From the NCBI GenBank assembly GCA_946480485.1, contig CAMLJW010000001.1, forward strand, positions 1-40,978: 40,978 nucleotides of DNA, in the 5' to 3' direction. The notes beneath the pieces were generated by a model. That model saw only the letters and a list, made by a program, of their open reading frames with translations. It ran no database searches and was not told where the DNA came from. Below are positions 1-10,883 of this stretch, in pieces. The position numbers were made by a program, and so were the translations under genes. The stretch is from an uncultured Streptomyces sp. Lineage in GTDB: Bacteria; Actinomycetota; Actinomycetes; Streptomycetales; Streptomycetaceae. How positions within the stretch are numbered: position 1 is the stretch's first letter; each line of letters begins with the position of its first letter.

Positions 1-651
1 GCCCACTACGACCACGGCAAGCGCGAAGATCCCGGCGAGCAGCGCGATCGGGAGCTTGCGGTTCACATCGGTGACGGAGTACTGGATGTCCTTGGGGGCA
101 TCGGGCGCGTACGCCACGATCACCTGCTGACCCTCGTTGAGCTGCCGCGGCGAGTCCCGCTGGACGACTTCTGTGAAGGTACGGCCCTTGTCCTTGCCGG
201 TGTCCACCCGGACCGTCGCCTTCTTGCAGGTACCGGTCGCCTGCTGCTGCGCGGAAGAGCCCTCGGCGGTGGACGTGTTGCCGGTCGGGGTGTCCGCCGA
301 CGCGTTGACGGACTTGCAGTCCACCTCGTCGACTTCGGTCACCGTGGCCTGCTGGGTCTGACGGTCGAAGCCCACACCGGTGCGTTCGTGCGCTGGAGCG
401 CCGCCGGGCCAGAGCACCACAAGGCCTACGACAACCGCCGCGGTGAAGGGAATCAGCACCGCGGCGATGACCTTGCGCAGGTGTTGAGACACGGGAGTGG
501 CAGGGCCGTGGCCATGGCTGTGCGCATGGCCGTGGCCGTGGCCAGGGCCGTCACTGGAACCGTGACCATGACTGTCACTGGGGCTGTGCCCGTACGGCGG
601 TTCGGACGGCGGGACGGGGGGCTCGTGTGGAGGCTGATGCGTCGAGGTCAC
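1..651 (-). CDS. YibE/F-family membrane protein, N-terminal part (cut by window edge)
   Basis: The reading frame is open from a GTG at 651 down to base 1, giving 217 residues of a longer protein. Residues of roughly 20-50 are strikingly rich in His-Gly pairs, as in metal-binding tails. One hydrophobic segment follows (about 56-76), then a soluble extracytoplasmic stretch of about 110 residues, then the start of a second hydrophobic segment at the edge. This layout fits YibE/F proteins, multi-pass membrane proteins of unproven function. The GTG was chosen because the nearest ATG upstream runs into a stop after four codons; the ribosome site is weak. It is divergent from thiC. Family assignment is from overall pattern, not from a catalytic motif. 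Confidence 0.7.
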   Translation of the reverse strand, partial: MTSTHQPPHEPPVPPSEPPYGHSPSDSHGHGSSDGPGHGHGHAHSHGHGPATPVSQHLRKVIAAVLIPFTAAVVVGLVVLWPGGAPAHERTGVGFDRQTQQATVTEVDEVDCKSVNASADTPTGNTSTAEGSSAQQQATGTCKKATVRVDTGKDKGRTFTEVVQRDSPRQLNEGQQVIVAYAPDAPKDIQYSVTDVNRKLPIALLAGIFALAVVVVG

Positions 652-740
652 CGACCGATCATCCCAAGAAGGGAAGGGGCCCACTGTTCAGCGCGCCCGA
701 TATCACGCTCGGGTGGCGGGACCTTTTGTACGCGCGGGAG

Positions 741-2675
<1,935 letters not shown>

Positions 2676-2746
2676 CAAGCGGCCCTGAACGCTGGGTGAG
2701 TGGACGGAACCAGGCCCGGGCCGGAGTCGAGGCGTCTCCTCGGGCA

Positions 2747-2776
2747 CCGGCCCACGACTTGGTGGTCGTGGGCCGG
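2747..2776. terminator. Bidirectional terminator hairpin between thiC and the convergent membrane-protein gene
   Basis: A perfect 12-bp inverted repeat (2747-2758 with 2765-2776) with a six-base loop lies about 70 bases after the thiC stop. It has no T-run, which is usual for Streptomyces terminators, and its position between convergent genes suggests it serves both strands. Confidence 0.75.
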
Positions 2777-2954
2777 AACACTGGTCCGGCGTGTCGTTCT
2801 GGCTGAGACCAGGGGGCTCGTCGGGCCGGGCCCCTGGCCGGCTGCCCGACTCGGGTGGCGTCGGCTCGGACAGCTCTGGCTGACGTCACCCCGGCTCTGG
2901 CCGGCCGACTTGACCTGGCCGTTCCGACCTGGGCCGTTCTCTGTCCTGCCGCTC

Positions 2955-3815
2955 TCACTCCGGCTGGTGTTCCGGCCCTCCGAAGTCCGGGCTCGAGAAG
3001 TCCGGGCTGGAGAAGCTGGGGCGCGGCCCTGCCGCGGGGCCGCCGTCGGGGCTGCCGAAGCCCGGGCGGTTGTAGCCGAGTTGGGGGATTCGGCTGGTCG
3101 GCTTCGGTGGTGTCGTAGGGCCGAGGGCCGGCGAGCCCGGGTCGGCCAGTGCCTCCCGGAAGAACGGCATGATGCCGCGCTCCAGGAGGGCCTCGCGCCA
3201 TGCTTCCCTGGCCCGGGTCACCTCCTCGTTGCGCTCACCGTGCGGGTCTGCCTGGAGCGAGCCGGCACCGTTGCGCAGGGCGGTCAGCAGCAGACCGACC
3301 GCGGCGATCAGGATCGCGGCCGCGGTCACGGCGCCGAAGACCCACCCGGTGTTGAGCAGTGTCTGGGCGAACGCCGGCTTTGGGTTGAGCATCTGCAAGA
3401 GGTAGCCGACGAGCAGGAAGATCGCCGCGGCTGTGCCGGCGAGGACGGGGGTGAGCACCGCCGCGACGGCGATGGCGCCCGCCCCGGCGGTCTCGGCGGC
3501 CTCCCCGGTGGCGGCGGGCCCCACCGCGCTTGTGCCCGGATCCGTGGAGCCGGATCCTTCGCGGACGCGGGGGGTGGAGGGCGCCGGCCGGCGTAGTTCC
3601 TCGCGGACCTTCACGTAGTGCTGGTATTCGGTCGCCGCGGCCGCCGTGATGAGAGCGGACGCGTTGAGCGCCATCGTGCGCAGCTGTTCGGGATTGAGCC
3701 GTTGGCCGACAGCGGCGAGTTCCGAACGGTGTGGCGTGGAGCGCAGCGCCTCATCGAGGATCCGCTCGTACTCTTGGCGGTCCTCGCTCAGTAGGTGCTG
3801 CGGAACGCTGTTCAT
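2955..3815 (-). CDS. Two-helix membrane protein of unknown function
   Basis: The 286-residue product has a charged N-terminal domain of about 75 residues, a linker rich in Pro, Thr and Ser, two hydrophobic helices (roughly 110-140 and 150-175), a charged amphipathic region and a C-terminal tail of Ser-Pro-Asp-Phe-type repeats. The ATG at 3815 is preceded by GGGGG at good distance; an in-frame ATG at 3821 is too close to that site. I do not recognise a family with known activity. It lies downstream of, and on the same strand as, the metallophosphoesterase gene with a gap of about 190 bases. Conserved hypothetical membrane protein is the safest name. Confidence 0.8.
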   Translation of the reverse strand: MNSVPQHLLSEDRQEYERILDEALRSTPHRSELAAVGQRLNPEQLRTMALNASALITAAAATEYQHYVKVREELRRPAPSTPRVREGSGSTDPGTSAVGPAATGEAAETAGAGAIAVAAVLTPVLAGTAAAIFLLVGYLLQMLNPKPAFAQTLLNTGWVFGAVTAAAILIAAVGLLLTALRNGAGSLQADPHGERNEEVTRAREAWREALLERGIMPFFREALADPGSPALGPTTPPKPTSRIPQLGYNRPGFGSPDGGPAAGPRPSFSSPDFSSPDFGGPEHQPE

Positions 3816-4002
3816 GTGCATCCCCCGATGCTCCGTAGGGCTTGTGGCTCGGCATGCTGACGAGCCGTCGGGCAGAAACGGAGGGGAGCCTGCTACGGAT
3901 AAGCCGATGGTAGAGCGGCGACGGCACACGGTGACAGGGGGTTCCCAGAAATAACTCTCTGGGCGGCACTGTCACGCGTGGGCAGCGCCTGCCCGGCAAC
4001 GT

Positions 4003-5106
4003 TCAGCCGTCCAACGGCAGTTGCTGGACCAGTAGCTTTCCGGCCATGGTCACTCCGCCGTCCATGGCGATGGCCAGCCCGTCGGCGTAGACGTGCGGTC
4101 CCACGATCACGGGACCCGCGGCACCGTCGCTGTCCTCCGAGCCGACTTCGCCGAGGAGATACGGGATGGGGCTGTGACCATGGACGATGCGGGAGCCGCC
4201 GTACATGTCGAGAAGTGCGCGCACGGCCTGCGCGCCCCCGTCGTCGCGGAACGCGAAGCGCTTGGTGAACTTTCGGAAAAGGTCCCAGCACTCGTCCGCG
4301 TCGTTGCGCGTGAGGGCTTCTCGGACGGTGTCGTTGACCGCTTCGATGGAGTCGCCGTAGTCGAGATAGGCGGTGGTGTCCGAGTGCACCATGAGGTGCC
4401 CGTCCGCCACCTCCATCGCGTCAAGGCGGGACATCCACTGCAGATGGTGGTCCTGGAGGCGGTCCATGTCGGTCTTCTGGCCGCCGTTGAGAAGCCAGGC
4501 CGCCTGAAAAGTGGCCGTCCCCGCACCGGAGTTGACGGGCGTGTCGCCGAACCGCTTGGCGCCGAGAAGCAGCAGTTCGTGATTGCCCATCAGCGCCTTG
4601 CAGTAGCCGCCGGCCGCGGCGGCCTCGGCAGACAGCCGCATCACGAGGTCGATGACGCCGATTCCGTCGGGCCCTCGGTCGGTGAAGTCTCCGAGGAACC
4701 ACAGCCGCGCGGTGCCCGCCGACCAGTTGCCGTCGGTGTCGATGAGCCCCTTCTTACGCAGCGCGGCGATCAGTTCGTCGAGATAGCCGTGTACGTCGCC
4801 GACGACGTAGAGCGGACCCGGCCCACCAGCGGCCTGTGGAACCCGCGCGGCTTCGGGGCTGACCGGCACCTGGATCGTGTCACCGCGGTTGATGACGGGC
4901 AGATCGCGCTGCGTCGGCGTGTAGCCATCCGGCTCCTCAGCCGGTTTGGTGTCCTCACCGGGGGGCGTTTGCTGCGCCTGGGGACCCGGCTGGGCGTGAG
5001 TAGGGGGCTGCGCATACGGATCGGCCCCGTGGACGTACGCCGGCACGCGGAAATCGCGCACCGTCGGCGTCCTCGCGTCGGGTCCTTGACCGGCCCCCTG
5101 AGTCAT
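4003..5106 (-). CDS. PPP-family metallophosphoesterase
   Basis: The 367-residue product carries the calcineurin-like phosphoesterase signature set in order: GDVHG, GDFTDRGPD, GNHE and a late HGH motif, all needed to bind the two catalytic metal ions. This is the pattern of bacterial PPP-type phosphatases, which can remove phosphate from Ser/Thr residues or from small molecules. The first 110 residues are a low-complexity Pro/Gln-rich extension outside the catalytic domain. ATG 5106 was preferred over the ATG at 5124 because a GGAGGGG site stands four bases before it. There is no signal peptide, so it is predicted cytoplasmic. The substrate cannot be read from sequence. Confidence 0.88.
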   Translation of the reverse strand: MTQGAGQGPDARTPTVRDFRVPAYVHGADPYAQPPTHAQPGPQAQQTPPGEDTKPAEEPDGYTPTQRDLPVINRGDTIQVPVSPEAARVPQAAGGPGPLYVVGDVHGYLDELIAALRKKGLIDTDGNWSAGTARLWFLGDFTDRGPDGIGVIDLVMRLSAEAAAAGGYCKALMGNHELLLLGAKRFGDTPVNSGAGTATFQAAWLLNGGQKTDMDRLQDHHLQWMSRLDAMEVADGHLMVHSDTTAYLDYGDSIEAVNDTVREALTRNDADECWDLFRKFTKRFAFRDDGGAQAVRALLDMYGGSRIVHGHSPIPYLLGEVGSEDSDGAAGPVIVGPHVYADGLAIAMDGGVTMAGKLLVQQLPLDG

Positions 5107-5225
5107 CGACCCCTCCACCACCATCGCGCCGCATCTTCACCGCATCGGACTGCCTGGTCGCAGCGGCCCGCGCTGTCGTCCGCCCATCATAGGAATGCGG
5201 ATCGCGCCATGTGATGACCCAGGGG

Positions 5226-5256
5226 CGGTGAATCGGTGCAGAACCCCAGTTCACCG
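5226..5256. repeat. Inverted repeat between LacI regulator and phosphatase genes
   Basis: CGGTGAA at 5226-5232 is matched by TTCACCG at 5250-5256, followed by a second small inverted repeat CTCCC/GGGAG at 5264-5278. A ten-base direct repeat TGGATGTCAC at 5292 and 5316 lies beside the LacI-gene stop. It may end LacI transcription or mark a promoter of the downstream phosphatase gene; the sequence does not decide. Confidence 0.35.
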
Positions 5257-5321
5257 TTGTTTTCTCCCGAATTGGGAGGGGCTCTCCCCGGTGGATGTCA
5301 CACCGAACGACACTCTGGATG

Positions 5322-6434
5322 TCACCCATCCTCCGGTGACCGCGGTGCGCTGACGGTCGTCCGCGGCGGCCGTCGCTCGGAGGAGGTCCGCACCATCAAC
5401 TCCGTCGGTATCACCTGCTCGACCGGTTGGTCCGATTCGAGCCCCTCGATGGCGTCGATGAGGAGCTGGACCACGGCCGTGCCGATGCGGCGAGGTTTGA
5501 GCGAGAGTGTCGTGATGGGCGGCTCGGTGCTGGCGTACACGGTCGACTCGCTGCAACACACGAGCAGCAGGTCGTCCGGTACGCGCAGACCGTAACGGCG
5601 GGCCGCCGCGAGGAGGTCGGTGCCGTTGGGGTCGAACAACCCGTACACGGCGTCGGGCCGGTCGGGCCTGGCGAGCAGCCGGTCGGCGGCGACGGCGCCC
5701 GCGCAGGGATCGTGCGCGGGGTAGGCCTCGTACACCGGATCCTGGCCGACGCGCTCGCACCAGTGCAGGTACGCGGTCGTGGACAGGTGTGTGTACGTGT
5801 CCGTGGTGGTCCCGGTGAGCAGGCCGATCCGGCGCGCTCCGGCGTCGGCCAGATGGTCGAGGATGCCCAGGACCGCGGCCTTGTGGTCGTTGTCCACCCA
5901 GGCGGTCACCGGCAGCGAGCCGGCCGGGCGCCCGTCGGAGACCACTGGCAGTCCCTGGCGGACCAGTTCGCTGACAACCGGGTCGTGATCGGACGGGTCG
6001 ATGACCACGGTTCCGTCCAGGGCCACGTTCGACCACACGTCGTGGCGCGAGGTCGCGGGGAGGACGACCAGGGCGTAGCCCCGGGCGAGCGCGGCCGAGG
6101 TGGCGGCTCTGGCCATCTCCGCGAAATACGCGAACTCCGTGAAGGTGAAAGGTTCATCCCCGTAGGTTGTGACCGTCAGGCCGATGAGGCCCGACTTTCC
6201 GGTACGGAGCGTTCGGGCCGCGGCGGAGGGGCGATAGCCCATTCGGTCGGCGACCTCGCGGACGTGGCGTCGGGTGGCTTCCGGGAGCCGGCCCTTGCCG
6301 TTGAGCGCGTCGGACACCGTCGTAATGGACACCCCTGCGGCTGCTGCCACGTCTCTGATACCCGCCCGGCCCGGCCGGTTGCCTCGACGGGAGGTCTCCG
6401 CGCGGCTCACCTGGTGCTTCCCTGCTGTTGTCAT
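5322..6434 (-). CDS. LacI-family transcriptional regulator
   Basis: The product of about 370 residues has a LacI-type helix-turn-helix at residues of about 25-50 (IRDVAAAAGVSITTVSDALN), the hinge segment YRPSAAARTLRTG, and a periplasmic-binding-protein-like effector domain to the C terminus. It should bind an operator as a dimer or tetramer and respond to a small ligand, probably a sugar or nucleoside. ATG 6434 gives MTTAGKH; a GTG at 6410 has a better ribosome site (AGGGA) and is an alternative start. The upstream region toward the divergent aminotransferase gene has inverted and direct repeats that could be operators. Ligand and targets are unknown. Confidence 0.92.
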   Translation of the reverse strand: MTTAGKHQVSRAETSRRGNRPGRAGIRDVAAAAGVSITTVSDALNGKGRLPEATRRHVREVADRMGYRPSAAARTLRTGKSGLIGLTVTTYGDEPFTFTEFAYFAEMARAATSAALARGYALVVLPATSRHDVWSNVALDGTVVIDPSDHDPVVSELVRQGLPVVSDGRPAGSLPVTAWVDNDHKAAVLGILDHLADAGARRIGLLTGTTTDTYTHLSTTAYLHWCERVGQDPVYEAYPAHDPCAGAVAADRLLARPDRPDAVYGLFDPNGTDLLAAARRYGLRVPDDLLLVCCSESTVYASTEPPITTLSLKPRRIGTAVVQLLIDAIEGLESDQPVEQVIPTELMVRTSSERRPPRTTVSAPRSPEDG

Positions 6435-6518
6435 GGCGAGCCGATAGTAGGGCTCATGCCGCAGGGTAGTGCGGACGCATATTAACTCGTTGACAGGCAC
6501 GTTTCTGCATGATCGAAT

Positions 6519-6563
6519 CCGCTGAATTCCCTTGGAAACAAGGGTAGTTGATCGATTCAGCGG
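6519..6563. repeat. Nested inverted repeat in the regulator/aminotransferase intergenic region
   Basis: Outer arms CCGCTGAAT (6519-6527) and ATTCAGCGG (6555-6563) enclose a second perfect hairpin, CCCTTG-GAAA-CAAGGG at 6529-6544, with a GNRA-like loop. The pair is about 85 bases upstream of the LacI regulator start. It could be a regulator operator, an RNA fold on either strand or a terminator; it does not fold as a tRNA. Confidence 0.6.
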
Positions 6564-6761
6564 CTGTACGTCACTTGATGGTGCGCAGGGCCCCCAATGG
6601 GGCCGTGTTGCGAAGAGATCTCGACTCACCTTGACGAGGGATGCGCGCCACGGCGTGAGCCACCAGCGCGAGCACCAGTACGCGGCGCGCCCCCTGATGC
6701 GCACGCCTTCGTGCGCTGGTATCCGCGCAAGGCTGTGCGCCTGCGGTAGACGCCCGCGCGG

Positions 6762-6863
6762 TGCGTACGTGGTGGCTGCCCGGAGTGCGTACCTGGCGGT
6801 TTCGCAGGTCGTACGCAGTCCACGCCCCGGAGTGCGTACGCGGTCCGTCCCGAGCCATACGCA
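6762..6863. repeat. Iterated TGCGTAC motifs upstream of the aminotransferase gene
   Basis: TGCGTAC occurs at 6762, 6786 and 6833, with the inverse GTACGCA at 6811 and the variant ATACGCA at 6857. Two copies are embedded in a longer 14-base direct repeat CCCGGAGTGCGTAC (6779-6792 and 6826-6839). The 508-base gap 6435-6942 otherwise holds no gene. The array ends about 80 bases before the aminotransferase start and resembles a multi-site operator. Confidence 0.45.
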
Positions 6864-6942
6864 GGGGAGCCGAATCCTCTTAAGGTGAGGAGTATTGATA
6901 GCCGGTGTTGGTTGTCCGGTGGTGGTCATGAGGAGGACTGCG

Positions 6943-8022
6943 GTGAGCGAGACGAGCCCCAAGCTGCGCGCCGAGCTGGAGGGGATTCCCACGTACAAGC
7001 CGGGCAAGGCTGCCGCTGCCGGCGGTCCGGTGACGTACAAGCTGTCCTCCAACGAGAACCCGTATCCTCCGCTGCCCGGGGTGATGGAGAGCGTGACTGC
7101 GGCGGCCGGGGCCTTCAACCGTTACCCGGACATGGCGTGCACGGCGCTGATGAGTGAGCTGGCGGACCGGTTCGCGGTTCCGCTCACCCATCTGTCCACC
7201 GGCACGGGCTCGGTCGGGGTTGCCCAGCAGTTGCTGCAGGCCACGAGTGGTCCCGGTGACGAGGTGATCTACGCCTGGCGGTCCTTCGAGGCGTACCCGA
7301 TCATCACTCGGATCAGCGGGGCGAGGTCGGTGCGGGTGCCGTTGACGCCGGGAGATGTGCACGATCTCGACGCGATGTCGGACGCGGTCACCGACCGTAC
7401 TCGGCTGATCTTCGTCTGCAACCCCAATAACCCCACTGGCACTGTGGTGCGCCGGGCCGAGCTGGAACGGTTCCTCGACCGGGTGCCGAGCGATGTCCTC
7501 GTGGTCCTCGACGAGGCGTACCGCGAGTTCATCCGCGACCCCCAGGTGCCGGACGGCGTCGAGATCTACCGCGAGCGGCCGAACGTCTGCGTACTGCGTA
7601 CGTTTTCCAAGGCGTACGGACTCGCCGGACTGCGGGTCGGCTTCGCGATTGCCCATGAGCCGGTGGCGGCGGCGCTGCGTAAGACCGCCGTGCCGTTCGG
7701 TGTGAGCCAGCTCGCACAGGACGCGGCGGTCGCCTCGCTGCGCGCCGAGGACGAACTCCTCGGGCGGGTCGGCTCGCTGGTGGCCGAGCGCACGCGCGTG
7801 GTGGAGATGCTGCGCGGGCAGGGCTGGACGGTGCCCGAGACGCAGGCGAACTTCGTCTGGCTGCGCCTCGGCGAACGCACACTCGCGTTCGCTGCCGCCT
7901 GCGAGCGGGCCGGGGTCGTGGTGCGGCCCTTCCCGGGGGAGGGCGTGCGCGTGACGGTGGGCGAGACCGAGGCGAACGACATCTTCCTGAAGACCACGGA
8001 GGGGTTCCGTCAGGAGCTCTAG
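6943..8022 (+). CDS. Class I/II aminotransferase (HisC/aromatic aminotransferase type)
   Basis: The 359-residue product belongs to fold-type I PLP aminotransferases close to HisC2/Pat enzymes, which transaminate histidinol phosphate or aromatic keto acids such as phenylpyruvate. Visible motifs are [18 protein letters not shown] and [14 protein letters not shown] with the Schiff-base lysine at about residue 223. The GTG at 6943 was chosen because AGGAGG lies seven bases upstream; the open frame extends to 6895 without such a site. A second histidinol-phosphate enzyme outside a his operon suggests aromatic amino acid metabolism, which would complement pheA located 14 kb away. Substrate choice between histidinol phosphate and aromatic acids cannot be settled by reading. 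Confidence 0.92.
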   Translation: MSETSPKLRAELEGIPTYKPGKAAAAGGPVTYKLSSNENPYPPLPGVMESVTAAAGAFNRYPDMACTALMSELADRFAVPLTHLSTGTGSVGVAQQLLQATSGPGDEVIYAWRSFEAYPIITRISGARSVRVPLTPGDVHDLDAMSDAVTDRTRLIFVCNPNNPTGTVVRRAELERFLDRVPSDVLVVLDEAYREFIRDPQVPDGVEIYRERPNVCVLRTFSKAYGLAGLRVGFAIAHEPVAAALRKTAVPFGVSQLAQDAAVASLRAEDELLGRVGSLVAERTRVVEMLRGQGWTVPETQANFVWLRLGERTLAFAAACERAGVVVRPFPGEGVRVTVGETEANDIFLKTTEGFRQEL

Positions 8023-8155
8023 CCCAAGCTCCAGCCCTGGGAGCGGCAGGGACGGACGGGCCGGATCGCGCAAGGGCCCATCCGTCCACGCACCACGCTC
8101 AGGGACCCCACCCCCCTCGAAGCCTCGAACGGCCATGCGTCATAATGCTTGTGAA

Positions 8156-8171
8156 TGTGAACGCGTTCACA
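8156..8171. promoter_or_regulatory. Rex operator upstream of cydA
   Basis: TGTGAACGCGTTCACA is a perfect 16-base palindrome matching the Rex operator known from Streptomyces (TGTGAAC-N2-GTTCACA type). Rex senses the NADH/NAD+ ratio and releases the operator when NADH rises at low oxygen. It lies 84 bases before the cydA start and just after a CATAAT that could be the -10 element, so Rex would block promoter clearance. Confidence 0.9.
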
Positions 8172-8254
8172 AGCTGCCCGTTTGATCCTGTGATGTATGT
8201 GACAAACGGCGCAAACTGCCGCTGTGACCACGACACGGCACGTAAGGAGAAGAC

Positions 8255-9763
8255 GTGGACATCGCTTTGGCGCCGGAGACACTGGCGCGATGGCAGTTCG
8301 GCATCACCACCGTCTACCACTTCCTCTTCGTCCCCCTGACGATCTCCCTCGCCGCGCTCACGGCTGGCCTGCAGACCGCCTGGGTACGCACGGAGAAGGA
8401 AAAGTACCTCAGAGCGACGAAGTTCTGGGGCAAGCTCTTCCTGATCAATATCGCGATGGGTGTCGTCACGGGCATCGTGCAGGAGTTCCAGTTCGGGATG
8501 AACTGGTCCGACTACTCGCGCTTCGTCGGTGATGTCTTCGGTGCCCCGCTCGCCTTCGAGGCCCTGATCGCGTTTTTCTTCGAGTCCACGTTCATCGGTC
8601 TGTGGATCTTCGGCTGGGACAAGCTGCCGAAGAAGATCCACCTCGCATGCATATGGATGGTCTCGATCGGCACCATCCTGTCGGCATACTTCATACTTGC
8701 CGCCAACTCCTGGATGCAGCACCCCGTCGGCTACCGGATCAACGAGAAGAAGGGCCGCGCCGAGCTCACCGACTTCTGGCTGGTCCTGACCCAGGACACC
8801 GCGCTCACCCAGGTCTTCCACACCCTGGCCGCTGCGTTCCTCGTCGGCGGTGCCTTCATGGTCGGCATCGCCGCCTTCCATCTGGTTGGCAAGAAGCACA
8901 TACCTGTGATGAGGACCTCGTTGCGGCTCGGCCTGGTCACCGTTGTCATCGCCGGTCTGCTCACCGCAATCAGCGGCGACTTCCTCGGCAAGGTCATGTT
9001 CAGGCAGCAGCCGATGAAGATGGCCGCGGCCGAGGCGCTGTGGGACGGCGAGGCACCCGCGCCCTTCTCGATCTTCGCCTACGGGGATGTCGACGCGGGC
9101 CACAACAAGGTCGCCATAGAGATTCCGGGACTGCTGTCCTTTCTGGCAAAGGAGGACTTCAGCTCGTACGTCCCTGGCATCAACGACGTCAACAAGGCCG
9201 AGCAGGAGAAGTACGGGCCCGGCGACTACCGGCCCAATATCCCTGTCGCCTACTGGGGCTTCCGCTGGATGATCGGCTTCGGCATGACGTCCTTCGCCAT
9301 CGGACTGGCCGGCCTCTGGCTGACCAGGAAGAAGTTCCTGCTGCCGCGGCATCTGCGGGTGGGCGACGACGAAGTGCCGCATGTGGTGCTCTTCAGGAAG
9401 AAGGCGCTGGGCCCGAGGCTCACCAGGTGGTACTGGCGTATCGCGATCCTGACCCTGGGCTTCCCTCTGATCGCCAGTTCGTGGGGCTGGATCTTCACCG
9501 AGATGGGCCGCCAGCCGTGGGTCGTCTACGGCGTGCTGCAGACCCGGAACGCAGTCTCCCCCGGTGTCTCCCAGAGCGAGATCCTCACCTCGATGATCGT
9601 CTTCACCTCGCTCTACGCGATCCTCGCCGTCGTAGAGGTCAAGCTGCTCGTGAAGTACGTCAAGGCCGGACCGCCCGAGCTCATCGAGGCCGACCTCAAT
9701 CCGCCCACCAAGATCGGCGGCGACTCCCGTGACGCCGACAAGCCGATGGCCTTCTCCTACTAG
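8255..9763 (+). CDS. cydA: Cytochrome bd oxidase subunit I
   Basis: CydA carries hemes b558, b595 and d and the quinol site of the high-affinity bd oxidase in the cytoplasmic membrane. The 502-residue product has the expected N-terminal RWQFGITTVYHF segment with the heme ligand histidine, several membrane helices, the conserved GRQPWVVYG motif around residue 413, and a short Q-loop typical of actinobacteria. The GTG at 8255 follows AAGGAG. It is first in a cydA-cydB-cydCD operon; cydB starts 20 bases after its stop. The Rex operator implies induction when oxygen is limiting. Confidence 0.98.
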   Translation: MDIALAPETLARWQFGITTVYHFLFVPLTISLAALTAGLQTAWVRTEKEKYLRATKFWGKLFLINIAMGVVTGIVQEFQFGMNWSDYSRFVGDVFGAPLAFEALIAFFFESTFIGLWIFGWDKLPKKIHLACIWMVSIGTILSAYFILAANSWMQHPVGYRINEKKGRAELTDFWLVLTQDTALTQVFHTLAAAFLVGGAFMVGIAAFHLVGKKHIPVMRTSLRLGLVTVVIAGLLTAISGDFLGKVMFRQQPMKMAAAEALWDGEAPAPFSIFAYGDVDAGHNKVAIEIPGLLSFLAKEDFSSYVPGINDVNKAEQEKYGPGDYRPNIPVAYWGFRWMIGFGMTSFAIGLAGLWLTRKKFLLPRHLRVGDDEVPHVVLFRKKALGPRLTRWYWRIAILTLGFPLIASSWGWIFTEMGRQPWVVYGVLQTRNAVSPGVSQSEILTSMIVFTSLYAILAVVEVKLLVKYVKAGPPELIEADLNPPTKIGGDSRDADKPMAFSY

Positions 9764-9783
9764 GCCAAGGGAGCTGCACAGTC

Positions 9784-10788
9784 ATGGAACTCTACGACGT
9801 CTGGTTCGTTCTCATCGCCGTCCTGTGGATCGGCTATTTCTTCCTGGAAGGCTTCGACTTCGGGATCGGCGTCCTCACCAAGCTGCTTGCCCGTGACCGG
9901 GCCGAGAAGCGGGTGCTGATCAATACCATCGGTCCGGTCTGGGACGGCAACGAAGTGTGGTTGCTCTCAGCGGGCGGCGCGACCTTTGCCGCCTTCCCTG
10001 AGTGGTACGCCACACTCTTCTCCGGCTTTTATCTGCCGATGCTGTTCGTCCTGATCTGTCTGATCGTGCGCGGGGTCGCCTTCGAGTACCGGGCGAAGCG
10101 GCCGGAGGAGCACTGGCAGCGCAACTGGGAGGCGGCGATCTTCTGGGCCTCGCTCATCCCGGCGTTCCTATGGGGTGTGGCCTTCGGCAATATCGTCCGG
10201 GGCGTGAAGATCGACAAGAACATGGATTACGTGGGCAACCTCTGGGACCTGCTCAACCCGTACGCGCTCCTGGGCGGGCTGGTGACGCTGGCGCTGTTCA
10301 CCTTCCACGGCGCGGTGTTCGCGGCGCTCAAGACCGTCGGGGACATCCGGGAGCGGGCGCGGAAGCTTGCGCTGCGAGTCGGCCTGGTGACTGCTGCGCC
10401 GGCGCTGCTCTTCCTGCTCTGGACGCAGATCGACAGCGGTGACGGCAAAAGTCTGGTCGCGATGGTCGTGGCCGTGGCCGCGCTGGTAGCGGCCCTCGCG
10501 GCGAACCAGGCAGGGCGCGAGGGATGGTCGTTCGCCCTGTCCGGCGTCACCATCGTGGCGGCCGTCGCGATGCTCTTCCTGACGCTCTTCCCGAACGTCA
10601 TGCCGTCCTCGCTCAATGACGACTGGAGCCTGACGGTCACCAACGCCTCGTCGAGCCCCTACACCCTGAAGATCATGACATGGGGTGCGGGGATGGCGGC
10701 GCCGGTGGTGGTTCTCTACCAGTCGTGGACGTACTGGGTATTCCGCAGGCGGATCGGTACTCAGCACATCGCCGAGGCAGCTCACTGA
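9784..10788 (+). CDS. cydB: Cytochrome bd oxidase subunit II
   Basis: CydB is the structural partner of CydA and has no heme of its own in most enzymes. The 334-residue product has the family start (VWFVLIAVLWIGYFFLEGFD), the GPVWDGNEVWLL motif near residue 53, and about eight or nine hydrophobic helices. ATG 9784 has a GGGAG site at normal spacing. It lies 20 bases after cydA. The 102-base gap to cydCD holds two parS sites rather than a terminator, so read-through into cydCD is expected. Confidence 0.98.
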   Translation: MELYDVWFVLIAVLWIGYFFLEGFDFGIGVLTKLLARDRAEKRVLINTIGPVWDGNEVWLLSAGGATFAAFPEWYATLFSGFYLPMLFVLICLIVRGVAFEYRAKRPEEHWQRNWEAAIFWASLIPAFLWGVAFGNIVRGVKIDKNMDYVGNLWDLLNPYALLGGLVTLALFTFHGAVFAALKTVGDIRERARKLALRVGLVTAAPALLFLLWTQIDSGDGKSLVAMVVAVAALVAALAANQAGREGWSFALSGVTIVAAVAMLFLTLFPNVMPSSLNDDWSLTVTNASSSPYTLKIMTWGAGMAAPVVVLYQSWTYWVFRRRIGTQHIAEAAH

Positions 10789-10805
10789 GTTAGTCGAACC
10801 GAAGC

Positions 10806-10827
10806 GCATGTTTCACGTGAAACATGC
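10806..10827. promoter_or_regulatory. parS site (perfect 16-bp consensus) between cydB and cydCD
   Basis: TGTTTCACGTGAAACA at 10809-10824 equals the ParB-binding consensus used for chromosome segregation in Streptomyces; the palindrome extends perfectly to 22 bases (10806-10827). It lies 18 bases after the cydB stop. Confidence 0.92.
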
Positions 10828-10883
10828 TCACCGAACCCGAGGGGTGCGTTTTCCCTCGAAGCGTCCTGCTGAGTCAAGGGTGT

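Noticed and set aside
6511..6563. tRNA-like reading of the nested hairpin region
   Set aside because: TTCGAT-like bases occur, but no acceptor stem or D arm can be formed.
6435..7118. Extension of the LacI regulator frame upstream to 7118
   Set aside because: The added sequence has no homology-like content, overlaps the aminotransferase gene, and helix-turn-helix proteins of this family begin close to the HTH.
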